Part shown: piece after piece, positions 30,062-41,400 of the stretch
Layout: each line of letters starts with the position of its first letter
Position numbering within the stretch: the stretch's first letter is position 1
Assembly (NCBI GenBank): GCA_030220185.1
Contig: JASPKZ010007552.1
Location: 620,001 to 684,000 of the forward strand
Origin: Diploptera punctata
Lineage: Eukaryota > Arthropoda > Insecta > Blattodea > Blaberidae
Direction of reading: 5' to 3'
Length of the DNA: 64,000 nt
Notes under the pieces: generated by a model
Databases searched by the model: none
Told to the model about the DNA's origin: nothing
The model's input: the letters and a program-made list of their open reading frames with translations, nothing else
Made by a program: the position numbers and the translations under genes

Positions 30062-32792
30062 CAGTTTTAACTATTATAGATCCAAGATATTTAAATTCTT
30101 CAAAACATTTAATTATCATATTAGTTACTTGTAGGTGTTCTGAATTTCCTCCGATTACCATATATTCTGTTTTGATATTATTTATCTCCAGTACACCTAC
30201 GTCAAATGCATCTTCCAACTTTCTAATAATTTGTTCTATATCTTCTTTATTTTGTTCTACTATAATCTGGTCATCAGCGAATAATAAATTGTGCAGTAAA
30301 CGGTCATTAATGTTGATTCCATTCCCCTATATGACTTATTCCAATTCATTAATAGATCTTAATATATGTTGAACAATGTTGGTGACATCCCGCATCCTTG
30401 TCGTAATCCTTTTGCTATATCAAATTCTGAGGATACTGTATTTCCAGCCTTAATACTTCCTTTACAATCATATATTCTTTTTATAAAATGTATAAGGGAT
30501 TTAGGCATTCCAAACTTCTCCATTGCCACCCAAAGCTTGTTGATGGGTACAGAGCCATATGCCTTTTCCAGATCTATAAATGTCATATGAACTTGTTTTC
30601 CTTTAGCGAACATCTTTTCTGTTATCTGCATAATCACAAATATATTATCAAGGCATGATTTTCCTGCTGTAAAACCTGTTTGTTCTTCTGATATTTTATT
30701 TTGTATTAGTTCCTCCAATGTAAATTTAATAATTGAACTTAACTAATTGCTGCCATAACACTGATCCCTCTATAGTTTGCTGAATATATTTTATTCCCTT
30801 TATTTTTGTATATTGCACTAATATACGATAACTTCCACTCATCCGGAAGAGGATCTCCTTCTATCTCTTGGTTCAAAAGTCTAGTTAAAATTCTTATAAA
30901 TCCTGAACCACAATATTTAATCAGTTCCATGGTTATTCCTATTTGATCTGCTTTTCAATTTTTTGCTGTTCTCAATACGTTTCTTACCTTCTCTTCTGTT
31001 ATAAGTTCTATTAAGTCACCCGAAACATTATGCAGTGTAGCACAGTCTATAAATTCTCTTCTAGTTTCTGTTAAAAGCATTTTAAAATATCGCTGAAAAG
31101 TTTTCATTGGTACTAAATTAAAACTCTTTGTCATATTATCATTTCGCATGTTTTTAATTGTCCTCCAAGCTTGGGCTGACTTTGAATAGCCTACTGTATG
31201 CTCAATTTCTCCACATATCCTATTCCAGATTAATTTTTTTATATTTCCTGACTTGAGCTTTTTCCTTTCTTTTAAGTATGTTATAACTTTGATAATCTTC
31301 ATCTTTCTTGTAACGTAAATATCTTTGACATGCAATTTTTTTTTCCTGTTAAGATATCAAGTATTTCCTTATTCACCCAATGGTTTTTATGGCGTTTATC
31401 ATTTTCCAGATCAAGTGCTTCTCTTGCTGCTTCATGTATATATTTTTTCAAATGTTCATAAATAACGACCGAGTTCGAATCTTCATCAAATTTTAATTTT
31501 TCGGTGAGGCGTTGGGCATATAGATATTTAATACTCTCATCTTGTAGTAAATGTAGATTATATCTACTTTTTTCTAATTCATTTTCCATTTCTATATTTT
31601 AATCTTTATTTACCTTTTGCCTGTATATAGGGCATACTGTCCTAGTTGACAGCATATAATGATCCGTTCCATATTCGGGTCCTCGATTCACTCTAACATC
31701 TTGAACTATAATATTTCTCCGTTTCCTCACTATTACATAATCAATTATCGATCATAGACCTTTAGTGCGTTGTTCCCAGTATATTTATGGATATCCCGAT
31801 GATTAAACATCGAATTCATATTAATTAGACCATTCACTTTGCATTCTACTTTCAAACGTTGACCATTTTCGTTCTCAATATCTTCTCCATATGGACCAAC
31901 TATGCCACCTGTCCCATGTCCAACTCTGCTATTCAAATCTCCCATAATTATTAATTCCTTCTTTTGAGAAATATTTTCCCCACTCACTTTTCATTCTTCT
32001 TTTAAACGTTGTCCATTTTCATTCTCAATAACTTCTCCATGTGGATCAACAATGTCACCTGTCCCCTGTCCAACTCTGCTATTCAAATCTCACATAATTA
32101 TTAATTCTTTCTTTTGAGAAATCTTACCAATCCAGTAAATTTTTCAAGGTATGGTTCGTTTATTACTTGTGATGCATTGTTTTTTGGGGCATATATTCCT
32201 ATTATTACTAATTCTTTCCCATACATTGTTATTTCCACAACTACCAACCTATTTCTTCTATTTGTTGTATTGAGGATTTCCATTTCTTCTTAATTAAAAT
32301 TGATACTCCTCCTTTAGCACTCTCCGATTTTTCCACCCCACTCCATACATGTATGTATTCACTAGTAATTTCTTGACCTTTCCCTTTCCTTTTGGTTTCT
32401 GTCAGAACTGGTATATCCACCAACTTATTTGTAATCTCGTTAAGTACTTCATTATTATTAGTATTCCAACGATGAATGTTCCAAGTTCCCAAAATCATTG
32501 TCCTTTTTCGTAGCCAAAGTCTATGCCTATTGATATGTCCGGCTTTATCTCTCTTTGCAGGAAACGTTACAATTATTTTTTATGGAACGGGTTGTCAGCC
32601 CTTGGCCAACCCCCGCATTTGGGGGACCTAACCAGAGCTTCATTTGCCGGTTTTCGGGATTCCTATTGGGCCTTCTCGGCTAACGTAGCTGTCACGGGAA
32701 ACTAGTCCCCACCGTACATCACCCCAATAAGCTATTCCGTACTTCCCGTTGCTCACCCCTCGGGACATGGACCACTGAGGTTGGATTTTTAG

Positions 32793-32800
<8 letters not shown>
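30062..32800 (-). mobile_element. LINE C: AP-type endonuclease plus reverse transcriptase, decayed
   Basis: On the minus strand from about 32500: ILGTWNIHRWNTNNNEV starts the endonuclease, followed by a PVLTETKRKGKG segment, then VVVEITMYGKELVIIGIYAP (32101-32283) and LIIMGDLNSRVGHGTGG (31745-31987; GDLN is the catalytic Asn box). The linker is at 30955-31589. RT fingers: LPDEWKLSYISAIYKNKGN and SANYRGISV (30739-30930). RT palm: EEQTGFTAGKSCLDNIF, MTFIDLEKAYGSVP and GLRQGCGMSPTLF (30359-30718). The frame breaks near 30359, before the YADD region, and the C-terminus lies beyond the LINE B insertion. The 5' leader is about 32520-32790. Each domain sits in a different frame, so the copy is dead. 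Confidence 0.85.
31831..32125 (-). repeat. 150-bp direct duplication inside the LINE C endonuclease
   Basis: TTCAAACGTT (31851) to TTGAGAAAT (31972) recurs at TTTAAACGTT (32001) to TTGAGAAAT (32122), with an exact 150-bp offset. That is 50 codons, so the duplication itself keeps frame. It repeats the LIIMGDLNSRVG segment that holds the catalytic Asn box. The copies differ at roughly one base in ten. Confidence 0.85.

Positions 32801-32833
<33 letters not shown>
32798..32833. repeat. AT microsatellite
   Basis: AT run directly at the 5' end of LINE C. Confidence 0.9.
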
Positions 32834-32835
<2 letters not shown>

Positions 32836-33410
32836 TTGTCATTTTCTGTGCCTATTAGGTAGGGTCGGTGAAGATGTGTAGAAAGATTTCAAAAATATTT
32901 TATTGAGAACAACCTCAATAGCTGAATTCCTTTGGATTCGCTTAAAAATGAATAGCTGTGTGCACTAAACAGGAATGAAGCTTCTAAACCCTCAATCCTT
33001 TAACAATAAGAATGAATTAACATTTTGAGTTTACAAATACATTTTAAGAATGTCTGGTCCAATGTGGATATTAGGTAATATTCTACAGAGTGGAAGCTTA
33101 AACACAATGAAATTAAAAGTCTCTATATTTATAAGGATTTTGTGAAACTTTCCCTTTCCTTCCCTCACTACAATTGTTTCTTCATTTTTCCAATTACCGT
33201 GAGGGAATTTTCAATCCATGTGACAACACTGCTTGCAATCTGCTTTTTTAAGTTGTTAAATTATATTTTTATTAATGATTTCCAATTTTTTCGATAACGT
33301 GTACTTCATTCATTTTACCCTGTGTATAAATTATCCAGAACAATAATTCAAAACAGTATTATCAGTTTGAAAACGTTTTGAACTGGAAGAGTGAACACTT
33401 TATACATATT

Positions 33411-33414
<4 letters not shown>
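32834..33414. other. No recognised feature
   Basis: AT-rich DNA with no matched repeat. Confidence 0.45.

Positions 33415-33447
<33 letters not shown>
33415..33447. repeat. AT microsatellite
   Basis: AT run joined directly to the SINE tail at 33448. Confidence 0.9.
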
Positions 33448-33449
<2 letters not shown>

Positions 33450-33559
33450 AAAGCAACGGGAAGCTACCACACCTACAATTTCCTAGTGAAGCTGCAAGCA
33501 TAGCATGAAAATGCTATGGTTGCAGTGAAGGACCTGCCTTGAGGCAGAATTACTTTGGA
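33448..33559 (+). mobile_element. SINE family I, tail 1 only
   Basis: GGAAAGCAACGGGAAGCTAC through GGCAGAATTACTTTGGAT is the conserved tail without head or body. The hairpin TGCAAGCATAGCAT/ATGCTATGGTTGCA (33507-33538) is intact apart from one mismatch. It is a 5'-truncated insertion. Confidence 0.8.
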
Positions 33560-33984
33560 TATATATACATATCACAAAAATATAGAAGTAGATAGTTAAA
33601 TTATGTTGATTCTTCCATTTACATTGTCCAATCACGTATTACTATGTGTTTGGTATCAACCAATCACATTCTAAGAAATTATCATCGATAGATATATTTT
33701 TCGTATGCTCCTTTAATAACAAAGATCTCTGTTCAGATTTCTCCATTACGATTGTCATTGTTTCTATTGTCAATTTACTTTTGTATATATTACAGCTATC
33801 CATGATTACCACAATAATTAAATAAAATTATGGTGAGTGAACTCGATATATGGGTAAAGCAAATAAATATGTGTATATGCACCATGCGTTCCGCGTGGGG
33901 ACACGGGAGCTCCCTAGCGGGAGATTCTTAACCGAGCTAATTGAGTTACGCTTATTTACGTACAGTGTCAATGAGTGACATGTG
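33560..33984. other. No firm feature
   Basis: AT-rich. On the minus strand near 33955-33890 there is a tRNA-like AATTAGCTCGGTTAAG stretch, but no box B follows. Confidence 0.35.
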
Positions 33985-34085
33985 GATAGCATGAAGATTT
34001 CTCCATCCTAAAATTACTTCGTTCCCGCGCTCCGGACTGGAGGCAAAGAACATAACTACTAGACTACCGCGCCCGACAAATGCGT
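33985..34085 (-). mobile_element. tRNA-like SINE head (family IV)
   Basis: Minus strand: GGGCGCGGTAGTCTAGTAGT, then GCCTCCAGTCCGGAGCGCGG, then AATTTTAGGATGGAG. It parallels 42600-42720. Confidence 0.5.
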
Positions 34086-34156
34086 CCAAAGCCACTATCC
34101 ATTTCCATGAAAACACTATTTTGTTTTTGTTTTCAGGTACTATTAGCTTAGTGCAA

Positions 34157-34571
34157 GATGTTTAGCACGGAAAAACGGGTTGCCTTTATTTGTGTATGGT
34201 TACGCGGATTGTTATATGAAGACTCCAGAGCGGAATTTACCAATAAATTCCGTAAATCAGCCCAAGAAGGGCACACATTTGTCTGCTTGTAAATAAATTT
34301 AAACATACTGGCAATGTGTGTGATGGGGTGCGTTATAGCAGAATCAGCGCAGCTGGTTTAAACAGCCAGTGATAGGAGTCCGAAGACATCTACACGACCA
34401 CTTAGTAGGGAGTTGAATGTTCCTCGCAACACAATATGGAAAATTCTACATTTCACTGTACGAAAACGTCCAAATTCTACACCATATTGAGGACAAGGAT
34501 TTCGCCTGTCGTCGGGCAATGTGTTATGACCTCTAGGAGGTTGTTAGAGAGCTAGAATTTTATGGATAAAA
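34157..34571 (+). pseudogene. Tc1/mariner-type transposase, N-terminal part
   Basis: From ATG 34159: FSTEKRVAFICVWLRG, then EFTNKFRKSAQEGHTF, then in other frames SPKTSTRPLSRELNVP, RNTIWKILHF and RKRPN. This is the helix-turn-helix DNA-binding half of an insect IS630/Tc1/mariner-type transposase (TxRxLSRELxxPxxTVWxIL is its typical second helix). Several stops and frameshifts are present. A MITE (34572-35104) splits it from its catalytic half, with GATAAAA on both sides of the break. Confidence 0.75.
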
Positions 34572-35104
34572 TGTACTCCCTGTCTCACATGAATTCTTCA
34601 AAGTTATACACAATCGCAGTGCGCATGCGGGAGTTGCTGTATGTTTAATGTAGCTTCTGGTAGATGGCTATGAAATCGGCGTTACTAACGTTCGGATTAA
34701 ATTACCAAATGCTAAAAAAATGGAGGTACACTAACTTCCCATTTCCTAACCTAACAAAATAAATTACATGCATATTATTTAATCAACTGTAAACTAATTT
34801 TCTGTACACTAACTTGTTCCATCGGAATCTAACAAAATGAAGTTAATTTCTTGAAATATGACTTGGAAATATTTGCGAATGTTGGTAACACGGATTTTAG
34901 AGCTATCTAGCGGATGTTACATTAAGCATTTGCGCGTCTGTAGAATTCAATTCACAATATTCGCGTAATTATATAAATGTTTTCAATGTTTAAAAATCGT
35001 AAGAAATGTTTATGAAATGGTTCCAAAATTGTTTAAAATAGTATCAAATGTGTTTAAAAGTGCATAGTGCAACAGTAGCGTAAGGATGTATGAAAATCGT
35101 GAGA
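34572..35104. mobile_element. MITE (same family as 43638-44247) inserted in a transposase gene
   Basis: Shares long blocks with 43638-44247: GCATGCGGGAGTTGCTG, ACTTCCCATTTCCTAACCTA, TAGCGGATGTTAC and AATCGTAAGAAATGTTTATG, in the same order. GATAAAA flanks it at 34565-34571 and 35105-35111, and the transposase translation resumes beyond. Its termini have decayed compared with the other copy. A minus-strand frame that crosses the junction is accidental. Confidence 0.75.
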
Positions 35105-35690
35105 GATAAAACAGCGAACCTCAGCCCATTTTTTTCTCCGCCGAGGAAAGTTCGTGGGAAAGTACATAGACACAACAGCCGAATATGGGATATGAAGAAC
35201 ACCATGATGTATTGGAGTCCAAAAGTGATACACCGAAGGTTTATGTTTGGTTGGGATTGACGTAATAAAAGCTGTAAGGTCCATTTTTCTTTGCGAGAAG
35301 TCAATAATAGGTAACATTTACCTCCGAACTGTACCTGGAACTGCTGCTTCAGGATGACAGCATCCTGTATACTGTTTTATTTCAGCAAGATGGACACTCA
35401 TTTTGCACACATTGTCCGTAATTACATGAACACAACCTTTCCAAGGAGATGGGATACTTAGAGGGATTGGGATTCCCGTTCACCGTATCTGATTTCCTTA
35501 GACATTATGCATGGGATACATCAAGATCAAAGTGTACACTAGCAAATCTGTCTAATTTATGGAATCGAACCAGAGAAGCAGCTGGCCTTATTACCGTTCA
35601 AATGTTAAGGTCTAAACTTCGTTCCACTACTGGAAATCGAGTATGTGTTTTGACCTAGATGGCAGTCCTGTAGAAACGCAGTAGAGTATG
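35105..35690 (+). pseudogene. Tc1/mariner-type transposase, catalytic half
   Basis: Broken frames give, in order, GKVHRHNSRIWGYEEH (35140-35200), then FQQDGHSFCTH-like at 35385-35420 (the second catalytic Asp box, QQDG), then DWDSRSPYL (cf. WPPRSPDLTP), and finally 35449-35658 with LWNRTREAAGLITVQMLR, the usual C-terminal helix of these transposases. The third acidic residue cannot be placed with confidence. No intact frame remains. Confidence 0.7.
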
Positions 35691-37699
35691 TGTAAAAGTT
35701 TACAATAATATTAACTTTAGAAACACTGCCTTCCTTCATTTGAATGGATAGTGAGTTTAGAGATCCTGTGTAATACATTTCGTAGGTCAGTATTTTTAAA
35801 CCTGTTACCGAGGCACTTTGATCATTGCGGTATGTTCGTATTTATCCCATGTTTCACACTGATATTGTGTGTGAGATGAATTGATCTATGTCCTCAATAT
35901 TAATTTAGTTTTTCTGCAGAATAATTTAAAGAGCAATGAATCACGAGTGCAGTGTATCAGGTACTCATTTGCGAGAAAACTAACAGTTTTAAAACTTACT
36001 ATATTTTATTCAGGATATGAATACGGTCGTTTTTATGTAATTTCTGGGCATCTATCCAACAAATGGCCAATCGTGTGCATACTGTACGTTAAATGAGGCG
36101 TATTGTTCCAGAGCAGACTGACCCGCCTTTGTTTTTGCCGAGAACTGTAGTCTTAACAAATTCACTTTTTTTAAAATTTGAATCTTCTCGTAAATTTATC
36201 TTTTAATTCAATATCACATGTGGTATTCTACACGTCTGCTCAGTTTCAATAAATTCAAAGTTGATGAATAATAAAAAATGCTCACATTGAACTTTATATA
36301 CATTGTTTTTTTTAAATTAGTGACTTTAAAGTAATAATCAGTTTACTTTAATTGTAGATTTCAGTGACACTCAGTTTTCTGTAAGAATTTCTCATTAAAT
36401 TCCTGTTCATAATATTTATCCTCATAATTGGATTAAACAGAGTATCTCTTGATACGTTTATTAAATAAAATGCTCTTTGTTCCATTTCATTACCTTAGTT
36501 TAACCGCTTGAATCATCCTTGAACACCGCACCGCTGTCTTGACATGCTTTGTGCACCTGTTTACTTATACGTTGTGTTAAATGGTTGCCTATTATTCCAA
36601 GAATATTAGGCAACACATATACTCTAATGTCAAGTACATTATTCCAAGTTACATTAATTATCAGAACTGTGTACAATACAGGCATCAATTTGCCTATAAA
36701 ACAGAACCTAACCCGAAATTTAGCAGAGGCATGTACATTATACAAGTGAAGCATGTCTATGGCTGGACCCGAACTTATATATAATTCATCTCTCCATTCG
36801 TATTCCAATAGTATATGTAATATCTTCATCATAATTGTACTCCAACATTGCGAAAGTCTAACTGAATATTCTTTACGACAATCATGAGAACGAGGAACCT
36901 GAAATTGCGCACTTTATAATTACTTAGGTTGAAGGTCTGGGTTTTATCTCTAAGCAAGTTACAAATTGAAATGCACATAGTTAACTAAAACTGAATGAAA
37001 TAAGACAAAATTGTTAATTCTGTCATGTATTTTTAAATAAGGGAAAATATATGTGAACTTAATATAATACAACAAAATAAAAAATTAACATAGAAACCAA
37101 AATTATACAATGACAGTCGCAAGTTTAAACATAAATACACAACAAATAATAACATAACTAACACTCATACCATTAATTGCTTTCACACAGCAGCCAAATT
37201 AATTATTCTATACAGCTATATGTAGAAATCAAACAATAACGTCTTTGCCGCCAGGGGTTCTAACTAGGCTCCCTTGTCGTACGTTCCCAATGTATGAGGT
37301 TCTTCGACTGTTAAAGGTTTGAGCACTCCGGTCTGGGGCATTGCGTAACGCGCAGTACATTCCGGGAGAAAGGGAAGGAGAGGGGAAAAAGAGATGGGAA
37401 ATGCACATATGTACAAACTTATCAGAGATAGTCAAAGATGAGGCAAATCATCAACTATATGCATTTGCACACGGTACACTCTTACCTCGTATGTACTACC
37501 GGTTGTTTCTAAATGGATATCGGGGTTTAAGGCTTTGTAGTATTTCGTACATTTAACATTCAATTATAAATAATACACTAAGTGATACAGCAAAACGAAC
37601 ATGTTTTGGTTCATGTATTCAATGTGAGCCAATTCGCACAACGAGTCGATAAGCGATAACTTCCCATACCTTGAGCAATGTGTCAGGACTAATTTTTGC
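35691..37699. other. No recognised feature
   Basis: Two kilobases of AT-rich DNA. Frames of 60-110 codons near 35881-36832 and 37229-37556 overlap on both strands, lack family motifs and look random. Confidence 0.45.
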
Positions 37700-38646
37700 A
37701 AAATATGCATCAATCCTCTGTCGGGGAGGTTAGTTGGCAGGAGAGGTTAGTTGGCAAGGGAGATACATCTATATGATCCTTCTTTATGAATATCGAAAGG
37801 TACAATTGGCATGGCGTAAAGTCTGGTGAACGTGGAGGCCATGCGAAACAAGCTCTGTCATTCAGTCCCGTTTGGTCAATCCAGCGGGTCGGGTACAACG
37901 TGATTTAACCAAACGCCTAACGTCCGGATGACAGGAGGCGGCGCGCCATTTTCCTGCCAAATGCATTTCTCTGGTTCACCTTCTTCCAATTGAGGAAAGA
38001 ACCATTGTTCTAACGCATCAAAGTAAGAATCACCTATGATAATTGCTTTATCGAAATTATAGGTTCGTATAGAGTCCTCCGGGATCTATCACAAAAATAA
38101 TTATTTTTAGGGGAGTCTCATTGCAAATGTACAATCTCATCGGGATTTGCTGACTCCCAGATGCGAGAATTATGTGTGTTCACATGGCCATTTACAGGTG
38201 AAATGTCGATTCATTACTGAAGACGACAAGATCCAGAAAATCTTCATTGTCATACAGCTACATTGCATTTGCAAATTTGGCACGTAAACTATAGTCTGTA
38301 GACTTTAGAACTTGTAGTAACTGCACACGATAAGGACATACTTGTATGCATCGCCTTAAAATGTTCTACGAAGAAGTCTCCAGAATTGCTAATTCAAGAC
38401 TAGCTTTCCGATTATTGGGGCTAAGAGTAAAATATTCTCTCACTGGTGCAACATTATTTTCTTCAGTAACTCTGTTCCCTTTACACAGACAGCCTCTATT
38501 ATCAAACTGATGACACCATCTCCGGATGTTAATATCAGTTGGTGCATTGCAACTCAATTTAATACGGAAAGCTCGTTGCACTCTAACACAGATCCAGTCT
38601 TTGCTAAATGTAAAACACAAAAAGCATTCTGCTCACTAGTCGCCAT
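37700..38646 (-). pseudogene. Tc1/mariner-type transposase, nearly full length
   Basis: Read from ATG 38646 leftward: MATSEQNAFCVLHLAKT, then an N-terminal helical region, GCLCKGNRVTEENVAPV-like, SLELAILE, then FLDLVVFSNESTFHL (first catalytic box: the Asp position reads Asn, VFSNE for VFSDE). Near 37710-37898 follow RWIDQTG, FAWPPRSPDFTPCQLYL (third catalytic box: the usual final Asp/Glu reads Gln) and a Leu-rich end. There are several stops and frameshifts. Two catalytic positions are replaced, so it would be inactive apart from the frameshifts. GAGGTTAGTTGGCA is duplicated at 37726-37757. Confidence 0.8.
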
Positions 38647-38716
38647 CTTTGCTACTAGCGCTTCCTAACGGGAGACAAAGGTGATAATGCATGTATAATA
38701 ATTAATATAATGACAA

Positions 38717-38731
38717 TTATTATTATTATTA
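38717..38731. repeat. Short ATT run
   Basis: Five ATT units directly before the 5' end of LINE B. Confidence 0.7.
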
Positions 38732-39631
38732 TCCGTCCATGGTACTTTACCTTGTCGTGGTGGAGTGGCTTGCGAGCTTATATGATCCTGAGAGCTATGC
38801 TGACGGTAACATTGTTGCCGATAGGATTACCCATGCCGGACTGGTCGAAGGAGATAAGCCAGACGAAAAAAGTACCTTGGTCGAAAGAGTGACGATCTTT
38901 CACCGTAAAAATACAACTGTCAAGAAATGCGGACATGGGTTCAACTGGGGTAAAATTTTCCGGAGGTCAAATAGTCCCCCATTCGGTTCTACGGGCGGGG
39001 ACTACTTCAGGGAACCCATGCCAAAGGCTCAAACACAGGGACATGTTCCTAGGAACATGGAATTTTAGAACTTTATACAATAGCGGGGCACTAGAGATAT
39101 TAACGCGGGAATTAGATACATCACCCTTGGATATAGTAGCTTTACAGGAAGTTAGGTGGCCAGAAGAAGGTAGCCAGGAATCAGGATGCTTTGCATTATA
39201 CTACGGCGGTGCAGAAAGACCTACATTTGGAACGCGATTTTTAGTCAGAATGAGGATCCTTTCCGCTATCCGAGATATTAAGTTTGTTAGTGATAGGATA
39301 TCATACATAATTTTAAAGGGTAAATAACATGATTTTATAATTGTAAATGTACATGCTCCCACAGAAGATAAAGATGACAAGATCAAGGATGAGTTCTATA
39401 AAGAATTAGAATGCTTATTTGATAGCCTTTCACGATATCATATGAAAATTGTCTTAGGAGATTTTAATGCAAAAGTTGGGCGGGAAGATATATATGCGTG
39501 GAAATGCGTGCTATTATGCATTGCAGAGTGTCTTGATGTCCCAACTCTTTTTAAAAACGTTAAACTGAAAATATATAAAACTATTATTCTCCCAGTTATA
39601 TTATATAGGTGCGAAACATGGACTCTTACTT
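38732..39631 (+). mobile_element. LINE B copy with 5' leader and endonuclease, internally deleted
   Basis: Starts CCGTCCATGGTACTTTACCT, then a leader. MFLGTWNFRTLYNSGAL (about 39040-39090) begins the AP-type endonuclease, followed by PLDIVALQEVRWPEEG (QEVRW holds the catalytic Glu) and YHMKIVLGDFNAKVGRED (39439-39490; GDFN is the catalytic Asn box). A stop falls after ILKGK (39327). At about 39500 the sequence jumps straight to the region after the RT (TLYRCETWTLTL-like), so the RT core is deleted. It stops at CTTACTTT (39631), where a further insertion begins. Confidence 0.82.
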
Positions 39632-39960
39632 TGTGTTTTCTTTATGTAATTGTAATGTTATTGCTATTGTGTTACTACTTAATTGTAATATTATTGTGTT
39701 TTCTTTATGTAATTGTAATGTTAATGTTTTTAGTGTATAATGCTATTGTGTTATTATTTAATTGTAATATTTTTATTGTGTTTTCTTTATGTAATTGTAA
39801 TGTTATTGCTGTTTTTTGTCTATTTTTCTTTACACTAGTACCAATTATTACTTTATTGTAACGGACTGTCAACAGCACGTACGGCTTACTGCCCGTGCGA
39901 CCCATATTTGTAAATAATATTGTAAATATCTTACTTTTTGTCTAATAAAGTCCTACTAAT
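39632..39960 (+). mobile_element. Insertion of unknown family in LINE B
   Basis: The LINE B sequence CTCTTACTTTAAGGGAGG, seen intact at 6351-6368, is split here: CTCTTACTTT, then about 330 foreign bases, then TACTTTAAGGGAGG. A six-base TACTTT is duplicated. The insert contains three to four diverged copies of TGTGTTTTCTTTATGTAATT and ends with a TAATAAAGTCCTACTAATAC stretch (AATAAA signal, TAC-rich tail), which suggests the 3' end of a retroelement. Confidence 0.65.
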
Positions 39961-40388
39961 ACTACTTTAAGGGAGGAAAGGAGATTACAAGTATTTGAGA
40001 ATAAAGTACATAGGAAAATTTTTGGACCAAAGAGAGATGAACAGACAGGTGAGTGGAGAAGACTACATAACAATGAACTACATGGTCTTTATAGGAAGCC
40101 AGATATAATAAGAACATTTAAATCTCGTAGACTGCGATGGGCAGGACATGTTGCACGTATGGGGAATGAAAGACTTGCAAGGAAGCTTCTTGTAGGAAAG
40201 CCAGAGGGAAAACGCCCAGTTGGTAGACCAATAATGAGGTGGGAGAATAACATTAACTATGATTTGAGGGAAGTAGATTATACAGGGAATGATTGGAAGA
40301 CATTGGCTCAGGATAGGGATGTATGGAGAGTTTATGTCCGCGCGGCCATGAACCTACGGGTTCGATAGTGCCAGTAAGTAAGTAAGTA
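39961..40388 (+). mobile_element. LINE B copy, C-terminal part and 3' end
   Basis: Continues LINE B after the insertion: REERRLQVFENKV, FGPKRDEQTGEW, WAGHVARMGNERLARKL, GKPEGKRPVGRPIM and AAMNLRVR, then GGTTCGATAGTGCCAGTAAG and the TAAG tail. A 69-codon frame (40159-40368) remains open. Confidence 0.85.
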
Positions 40389-40407
40389 TTATTATTATCA
40401 CTATTGC

Positions 40408-40441
<34 letters not shown>

Positions 40442-40443
40442 TT
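40387..40443. repeat. ATT-rich microsatellite
   Basis: ATT units with interruptions, then a T run, next to the LINE B 3' tail. Confidence 0.85.
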
Positions 40444-40829
40444 TTTTTTATTATTAATTTATTTTAAAATTAAATTAACCCTATAAATGCCCTTGTTAGA
40501 TATTTAAACCCCTATTTGTGCGAGAAGTCGTTTTCTTCATTTCCGTATTTAAAAAAATAAATACAGAAACAGACTTTGTGCTGAAAGTATGTGAGACTTT
40601 ATTTAACTTTGTGGTTACCAGCGATAACGGCTGAGGGACTCGACATGCTAACCATATGTCACCCCTGCACTGGCTGTTGATCGTCTACCTCTGTGATTGA
40701 CACATGTGGATGTGAAGGGCCAGCAGCCGGCTGGTTAAAGAGCAACCGCTTAAAAGAGGAAAGACCCTCAATCGGAATCGGTTCCTGACTTCAAAGCTCT
40801 GTGACATGGAAAGCAGCAACCTTCTCACA

Positions 40830-40832
<3 letters not shown>
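40444..40832. other. No recognised feature
   Basis: Unmatched DNA, less AT-rich near 40620-40810. It ends in an ATT microsatellite, so an unrecognised element with an ATT tail is possible. Confidence 0.35.

Positions 40833-40888
<56 letters not shown>
40833..40888. repeat. ATT microsatellite
   Basis: About eighteen uninterrupted ATT units. Confidence 0.95.
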
Positions 40889-40889
<1 letters not shown>

Positions 40890-41139
40890 AATGCCGCAGA
40901 AACGAAGGGAGAAATAATAGGTCTAATCTTGAAACCCTCCATTTCGGAAAAGTATTAGTGTACCCCTAGGGGTTCGCGAACCACAGGTTGGGAAACCATG
41001 ATCTAGATAATTGTAATCAGATACCTTATTCCAATTAACGTCTACTTATATAAACACTCGTTCGAATATTAATCTGTAGAAGTTATTCATGAACTTTTTA
41101 CAAGCCTGGCATCCCCCTTTGTGCTTTCGAGAGGAGTAG

Positions 41140-41400
41140 GCTATGTGCCGGTACTGGGTTTCACCTTCTGCATTCTCTTCATCATCATGCCTCATATAAC
41201 ACACTCTACACTACAAACATAGAATTTATACTCATCCTACACTCCTCTATATATACAATACAACAACACATCATCTACATAAAGTGATCTGCCGAAGTGG
41301 TGGATAAATTTATCTATCCGTCCAGCAGGAAACTCGAATCACGTAAGATGCATTGGGTGGCATTAGAAAACACGCATACAATATATTCACAATGGTAAAT
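41140..41400. repeat. Interspersed repeat of unknown class, copy 2
   Basis: Partner of 318-840, without the nested SINE. Confidence 0.5.

Noticed and set aside
36500..36832. 110-codon minus-strand frame as a host gene
   Set aside because: Overlapping frames on the other strand are about as long. No motif, no splice context and no repeat-independent support.
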